Below are positions 60,218 through 64,000 of a stretch of DNA of 64,000 bases, one piece after another; the first letter of the stretch is position 1, and each line of letters begins with the position of its first letter. Under the pieces are notes generated by a model that made no database searches, had not been told where the DNA came from, and saw nothing but the letters and a program-made list of their open reading frames with translations. Source of the DNA: CF-162 sp963667205 (GTDB lineage: Bacteria; Chloroflexota; Dehalococcoidia; SM23-28-2; RBG-16-64-32); the NCBI GenBank assembly GCA_963667205.1, contig OY762959.1, positions 1,178,001-1,242,000 of the forward strand. The letters run 5' to 3'. Position numbers and translations under genes: made by a program.

Positions 60218-61615
60218 TCAGCGGCTGCGGGGACGGCCGCGCGTTGGCCGCTCTGGCGCCTGCTTGCCCCAGAAGTCGAAGCGGCCCATGAGGAGGATCG
60301 TGCTCACCTGCGGGTCCGTCAGGCGCGAGGCGAGCCGCCCGTCGAGGTCGAGCACTGTGAGGTTGGTGGTGATGACCGTGGGCAGGCAGGCGTTGTAGCG
60401 GTGGTTGAGCAGCTGGAAGAGCTTCTCGTCGGCCCAGGCGGTACCGCTTTGAGATCCGAGGTCGTCGAGGATCAGCAGCGGGACGTTGCGCACCTGGTCG
60501 AACATCTCGTCGAAGGCGCGAGGATTCGCCGGGTTGTAGGCGGCCCGCAAGCGGTCCAGGAGGTCCGGCACGACGACGAACATTACCTGGCGTCCGGCCT
60601 CGCGGCAGAAGTTCCCGACGGCGGCGGCGAGCCGGGTCTTGCCGCGCCCGGTAGCGCCCGCGACGACGACCCAGTCCCCCGGCTCCTCCGCGAACTTCAT
60701 CGCCTGCCTGTAAGCGTTCTGCACCTCTTTTAGCTCCTCGGAGTCGCCTGCCAGCAAGCGCGAGTCGAACGTCTTGAAGGTCATGCCGCGCAGGAGCGGC
60801 AGGTGCAGCGAGTCGAGGCCGGCGAAGCCTGACTCCGCGCCCGATTCCAGGTAGTGCACCTGCGACAGGTCGACGTCCGTGAGGCGCGTCTGGATGCGGG
60901 CGTCGAAGGCGATCGGGTCGAGGTTCGTCGTGATGATGGTGGGCAGCCGGGCGCTGTAGCGGTGGTTGATCAGCTGGAAGAGCTTCTCCTCCGCCCAGGG
61001 CGTGGCGCTCTGCACGCCAAGATCGTCCAGCACCAGCACGGGCGCGTTGCGCACCATCTCGAACAGCTCGTCGTAGCCGACCTCGCTCCCGGGCTGGTAG
61101 GCCGCCCGCAGGTGGTCCAGCAGATCCGGCACGACCATGAAGAGCGCGGCCTGCCCCTTCTCGATGCAGCGCCCGGCGATCGACGCCGAGAGGTGCGTCT
61201 TGCCACAGCCGCTCGGCCCTGTGAGCACGAGCCAGCCAGAGGGAGCGGCGACGAAGGCGTGCGCCGCCTCGACTGCCCTGGCGAACGCTTCCTGGTGAGC
61301 CGGAGTGGGGCTGCGGCCGCGCGGGCTCAGCTCTTCGAACGTGAGCCGGGCGAGCGAGCCGAGGCCGCTGTAGCGCAGCAGCCGCGCCGTCTTCTCGTCG
61401 TCCCGCTCGTTTTCGGTGCAAACGCAGGGCAGCGCCTTGCCGAAGTCGGGATGACCGAGGTGAACGCGGAGTCGCACGTAGCCAGCTCCGCCGCAGTGCT
61501 CGCAAGCGTTCTCATCTTCGGGTGCGTCAGGAGCGGCTGCTGGAGGGGCGTCGCTTGCCCTCTCTGAAACGCCGCTCAAGCCACTCGATTTGAGGATCTC
61601 GCTCAGACTTTTCAT
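60218..61615 (-). CDS. Tandem-AAA+ DnaC/IstB-like helicase loader
   Basis: 465 residues, about twice the size of DnaC or DnaI. N-terminal zinc-finger-like CEHCGGAGYV and CVC (residues 38-66) precede two complete AAA+ domains. Domain 1: Walker A TGPSGCGKT, Walker B VLVLDDLG, sensor ITTNLD. Domain 2: AGATGRGKT, LLILDDLG, ITTNLT. Each has its own DnaC-like entry helix (RLTFEELS and GMTFKTFD). With DnaD-like and DnaB genes upstream in the same operon, it should load the replicative helicase, or play a related role. The duplication in one chain is unusual. Start overlaps the DnaD-like gene by 89 bp. Confidence 0.92.
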   Translation of the reverse strand: MKSLSEILKSSGLSGVSERASDAPPAAAPDAPEDENACEHCGGAGYVRLRVHLGHPDFGKALPCVCTENERDDEKTARLLRYSGLGSLARLTFEELSPRGRSPTPAHQEAFARAVEAAHAFVAAPSGWLVLTGPSGCGKTHLSASIAGRCIEKGQAALFMVVPDLLDHLRAAYQPGSEVGYDELFEMVRNAPVLVLDDLGVQSATPWAEEKLFQLINHRYSARLPTIITTNLDPIAFDARIQTRLTDVDLSQVHYLESGAESGFAGLDSLHLPLLRGMTFKTFDSRLLAGDSEELKEVQNAYRQAMKFAEEPGDWVVVAGATGRGKTRLAAAVGNFCREAGRQVMFVVVPDLLDRLRAAYNPANPRAFDEMFDQVRNVPLLILDDLGSQSGTAWADEKLFQLLNHRYNACLPTVITTNLTVLDLDGRLASRLTDPQVSTILLMGRFDFWGKQAPERPTRGRPRSR

Positions 61616-62282
61616 AGCTCGGCCCTTCCGTCTCCCAGCGCCGCAGGATGCTCGCCACGTAGCGCCAACTCCGCTTGTTCAGCTCAACCGCCTCGCGCAC
61701 GGCTTCTCGTAACCATTCGGCCGGGTATCGTTGCTCGGCGTCCTTCAGCTCGTCGGCGATCAACGGCGTGATGCTGCCGATGTTCTCCTCGTAGAGCGCG
61801 AAGATGCCCGGGGCAGCTTCGCCCGGCGCCGCCGGGAGCGGTTCTTGCAGGCGAATCTCTGGCAGCGATTCCAGCGCCCGGTAGTTCGAAGGGCTGTTGA
61901 TCGCGAAGACTTCTCCTGCGGATCCGTGGGCAGTCTCGCCGTCCGACGGACCCGTCGGGCCGAGAGCCCGGATCAGCGTGCCTCGCTTGACCGACAGATC
62001 GAGTCCGCGGGCCAGCCCTACGGGCCCGTCGGAGGCCTCGTGGTCCTTCCCGCCGGCGACATTCGCCAGCGCCCGGACGAGCGCGCGGTCGGCGGCCAGC
62101 TCTTCGCGGCTGACGTAGTGCGGCCGGCGCTTGTGGAGCTGGGCGGCGAAAAAGAAGTAGGCCGAGACGACCAGCTCCGCCGGGTCGCTGATCTCCGGCA
62201 TGACGCGCGAGAAGAAGAGGTTGGGCACGGCCGTCGCGAGGCCCGAGTCCGGAAAGCCGGTAAACGCCGCTGGCCCGCTCAT
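61527..62282 (-). CDS. DnaD/DnaB-C-terminal-domain replication protein
   Basis: 251 residues from ATG 62282 (overlaps dnaB stop as ATGA). The N-terminal part (PNLFFSRVMPEISDPAELVVS) resembles a winged-helix DnaD N-domain; the C-terminal segment IFALYEENIGSITPLIADEL and YPAEWLREAVREAVELNKRS is the DnaD/DnaB C2-type helical domain that binds DNA in Gram-positive primosomes. It likely works with DnaB and the loader. Confidence 0.9.
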   Translation of the reverse strand: MSGPAAFTGFPDSGLATAVPNLFFSRVMPEISDPAELVVSAYFFFAAQLHKRRPHYVSREELAADRALVRALANVAGGKDHEASDGPVGLARGLDLSVKRGTLIRALGPTGPSDGETAHGSAGEVFAINSPSNYRALESLPEIRLQEPLPAAPGEAAPGIFALYEENIGSITPLIADELKDAEQRYPAEWLREAVREAVELNKRSWRYVASILRRWETEGPSYEKSERDPQIEWLERRFREGKRRPSSSRS

Positions 62283-63715
62283 TCCTGGCCCTCCCAATCC
62301 GTCTCCTCCGACGCCTCCGGCTCGCGCATCAGCAGGTCCTCGAAGCGGGCGATCTTGTCGCGGAAGCGGAGGTGGATCGTGCCGGTGGGGCCGTTGCGGT
62401 GCTTGGCGACGATGAGTTGCGTGATCCCCGCGGGGTACTCGCGACGGCGCTCCTCGCCGGAGTTGTCCCGGTCCCATTGCTCCCGGCTCACGTACTTGTC
62501 CTCGCGGTAGATAAACATGACGACGTCGGCGTCTTGCTCGATGCTGCCGGACTCGCGGAGGTCGCTGAGCATCGGAATGTTGTTGGCGCGGTGCTCGGAC
62601 GCGCGGGAGAGCTGCGAACAGGCGATCACGGGTACGTCGAGGTCACGCGCCAGCTGCTTGAGGGAGCGCGAGATGTAGCTCACCTCCTGCACACGGTTTT
62701 CGTTGCGCGCCCCGGAGCTCATCAGCTGCAGGTAGTCAACGACGATCATGTCGAGTCCGCGCTCCAACTGTAGACGCCGCGCCTTGGCGCGCATCTCCGC
62801 CACCGTCAGCGTAGCCGCGTCGTCGAAGTAGATCGGCAGGTCGCCGAGCACGCCGAGCGCTTGCATGATCTTGCCCGCCTCGCGCTCCGAGTAGGTGCCG
62901 AGGACGAGGCGCGTCGAATCGACGCCCGCCTCCATGGCCACCGTTCGCTGCACGAGCTGATCGGCCGCCATCTCGACGGAGAAGAAGCCGACGGTTGCGC
63001 TATGCCGGAACGCGGCGTTGCGCGCGAAGTTGAGAACGAGCGATGTCTTACCAAGGCTAGGCCGCGCCGCGACGATCACGAGGTCACCGCGCTTGAGCCC
63101 CGGAGCCAGCAGCGTGTCGAGGTCTGCGTAGCCGGATGTCACGGCCCGCGACTGGGCGGCCGCAGGCGAGGTGCCGGATTCGAGGTTCTCCATGTAACCG
63201 GAGAGCAGCTCGCGGATGTGCTGGAAGTCGCGCAAGGACTCGCCGCGGCGCACGGCGGCGATCAGGATCTCGGCCTGGCCGAGGGCGTCACCGACATCGG
63301 CGCCGCCCTGGTAGGCGATCTGGGCGATCTGCCCCGCCGCCGTAATCATCTTGCGATAGATGGCGTCACGCTGGACGATGCCCGCGTAGTTCTCGACGCC
63401 GATGGACGTCGGCAGGTCGGTGACGAGGCGGCTCAGGTAGGCGAGGCCGCCGATGTCCGCAAGGCGTCCGTCTCGCTCCAGCTCATGGGCGACGGTGATC
63501 TGGTTGATCGCCTCGTTGCGGTCCCAGAGAGAGCGGCAGGCGTCGTAGATCCAGCCGTTCTTCTCGCGGAAGAAGTCGCCGCCGGCGAGCCGCGGCGCGA
63601 CTTTGAAGATCGCTTCGGGGTCGACGAGAAGCGAGGCAACGACGGCCTCTTCGGCCTCGTTGTCGTGGGGCGGCAGTTTTTCGCCGCCCCTGGCGGGTCC
63701 GGATTCTACAACCAT
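62279..63715 (-). CDS. dnaB: Replicative DNA helicase
   Basis: 478-residue RecA-type hexameric helicase. N-terminal domain with NEAEEAVVASLLVDPEAI, linker helix, Walker A ARPSLGKTSL, Walker B MIVVDYLQLM and the C-terminal VPVIACSQLSR. ATG 63715. First of the three-gene replication operon, or part of one starting with the gene at the window edge. Confidence 0.97.
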   Translation of the reverse strand: MVVESGPARGGEKLPPHDNEAEEAVVASLLVDPEAIFKVAPRLAGGDFFREKNGWIYDACRSLWDRNEAINQITVAHELERDGRLADIGGLAYLSRLVTDLPTSIGVENYAGIVQRDAIYRKMITAAGQIAQIAYQGGADVGDALGQAEILIAAVRRGESLRDFQHIRELLSGYMENLESGTSPAAAQSRAVTSGYADLDTLLAPGLKRGDLVIVAARPSLGKTSLVLNFARNAAFRHSATVGFFSVEMAADQLVQRTVAMEAGVDSTRLVLGTYSEREAGKIMQALGVLGDLPIYFDDAATLTVAEMRAKARRLQLERGLDMIVVDYLQLMSSGARNENRVQEVSYISRSLKQLARDLDVPVIACSQLSRASEHRANNIPMLSDLRESGSIEQDADVVMFIYREDKYVSREQWDRDNSGEERRREYPAGITQLIVAKHRNGPTGTIHLRFRDKIARFEDLLMREPEASEETDWEGQE

Positions 63716-63757
63716 TGTTTTCGCTGTAAGGAGGCGCCGGACCCGGTTGTGAGAATC

Positions 63758-63773
63758 ATCCGCCCTGGGGCGG
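63758..63773 (-). terminator. Hairpin between edge gene and dnaB
   Basis: TCCGCC/GGCGGA stem with a 4-base loop, followed on the minus strand by TGATTCTC. Weak as a terminator; possibly only partial attenuation before dnaB. Confidence 0.3.
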
Positions 63774-63787
63774 AGCCGGAGCCGGCG

Positions 63788-64000
63788 TTAGGAGCCGTCC
63801 TGGCTGGCGTTTCCCTTCTCTGCGTCTTCCGTCGCCTCAGGTGCGTCCGAAGTCTCGCTGGTGCTTTCTTCCTCTGCGGCCGGGGCCTCTTTCTCGGCCG
63901 GTGGTTCGTCCGCGGCGGTCTCGTTTTCGGCGGCGGCTGACTCCTCTGGGGCGCTCTCGTCCGCCGCATCGCCCTCGGCGGTCTCGCCCTCGGGCGCCTC
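63788..64000 (-). CDS. Acidic C-terminal tail of a gene cut by the window edge, possibly rplI
   Basis: The last 70 codons of a minus-strand gene, open at the right edge, ending TAA at 63788. The peptide is almost entirely Glu, Ala, Asp, Ser, Thr and Pro (for example AAENETAADEPPAEKEAPAA). It has the same style as the tails on S17, S3 and S6. rplI (L9) normally precedes dnaB, which makes L9 the best guess, but no L9 core is visible in the window. Confidence 0.5.
   Translation of the reverse strand, partial: EAPEGETAEGDAADESAPEESAAAENETAADEPPAEKEAPAAEEESTSETSDAPEATEDAEKGNASQDGS

Overview
The window reads as chromosomal DNA from a high-GC bacterium, most likely a member of the Chloroflexota (Dehalococcoidia or a near relative). 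That placement is an inference from gene content, the S10/str/alpha-operon layout, long tails on ribosomal proteins and frequent GTG/TTG starts; no rRNA gene is present to confirm it. Genes are packed tightly, often with 1-11 bp overlaps. I saw no insertion sequence, prophage, CRISPR array or tRNA. The only stretch that looks foreign is about 58.6-59.6 kb.

Layout. (1) 0-7.7 kb: a cupredoxin-like lipoprotein, an ABC-F ATPase, the trxA-trxB thioredoxin pair divergent from a CsoR-type copper repressor with a textbook operator, an autoregulated-looking TetR regulator, plsX with an M20 amidohydrolase, and apt. (2) 7.7-17.95 kb: a SAM-I riboswitch with an intrinsic terminator heads a ten-gene, mostly overlapping set: mtnA-mtnP (methylthioadenosine salvage), a GNAT, a DJ-1/PfpI protein, a DUF1028 protein, sahH, metK, then sugar activation genes (nucleotidyltransferase, phosphomanno/glucomutase, phosphoglucose/mannose isomerase). 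(3) 18.0-39.44 kb, minus strand: one very large translation cluster from rpsL-rpsG-fusA through S10, spc and alpha operons (secY, adk, map, infA, rpoA) to truA-rplM-rpsI, ending in a UUCG hairpin terminator shared with the converging SAM operon. tuf is missing from its usual place.

(4) 39.5-42.8 kb: ccsA, an LmbE-type deacetylase and an MshA-like glycosyltransferase in one operon, then a frameshifted cupin. (5) 42.9-49.9 kb, minus strand: folE, a SnoaL-like protein, thrC, a coiled-coil protein, hom, a SurA-type foldase and rpsR-ssb-rpsF. (6) 50-56.2 kb: glyA, an unrecognised protein with fruK and the long ribosome hibernation factor, comF and a PLP decarboxylase. (7) 56.3-60.2 kb, mainly plus strand: a fused MoaD-MoaE protein, a P450 with its ferredoxin behind an operator-bearing promoter, a frameshifted orphan gene and a Nudix hydrolase. 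(8) 60.2-64 kb, minus strand: a replicative helicase set with a tandem-duplicated AAA+ loader, a DnaD-like protein and DnaB, preceded by the acidic tail of a gene cut by the window edge, probably rplI.

The most interesting themes are the SAM-riboswitch operon that joins SAM recycling to unknown-function genes and sugar activation; the repeated addition of long low-complexity charged tails to core translation and transcription proteins (L4, L15, S3, S17, S6, RpoA, an N-terminal tail on S18, and the edge gene); the double-AAA+ helicase loader; and three reading-frame breaks (cupin, S6 tail, orphan gene), one of which sits on a +1-slippage-like CCT TGA C context.
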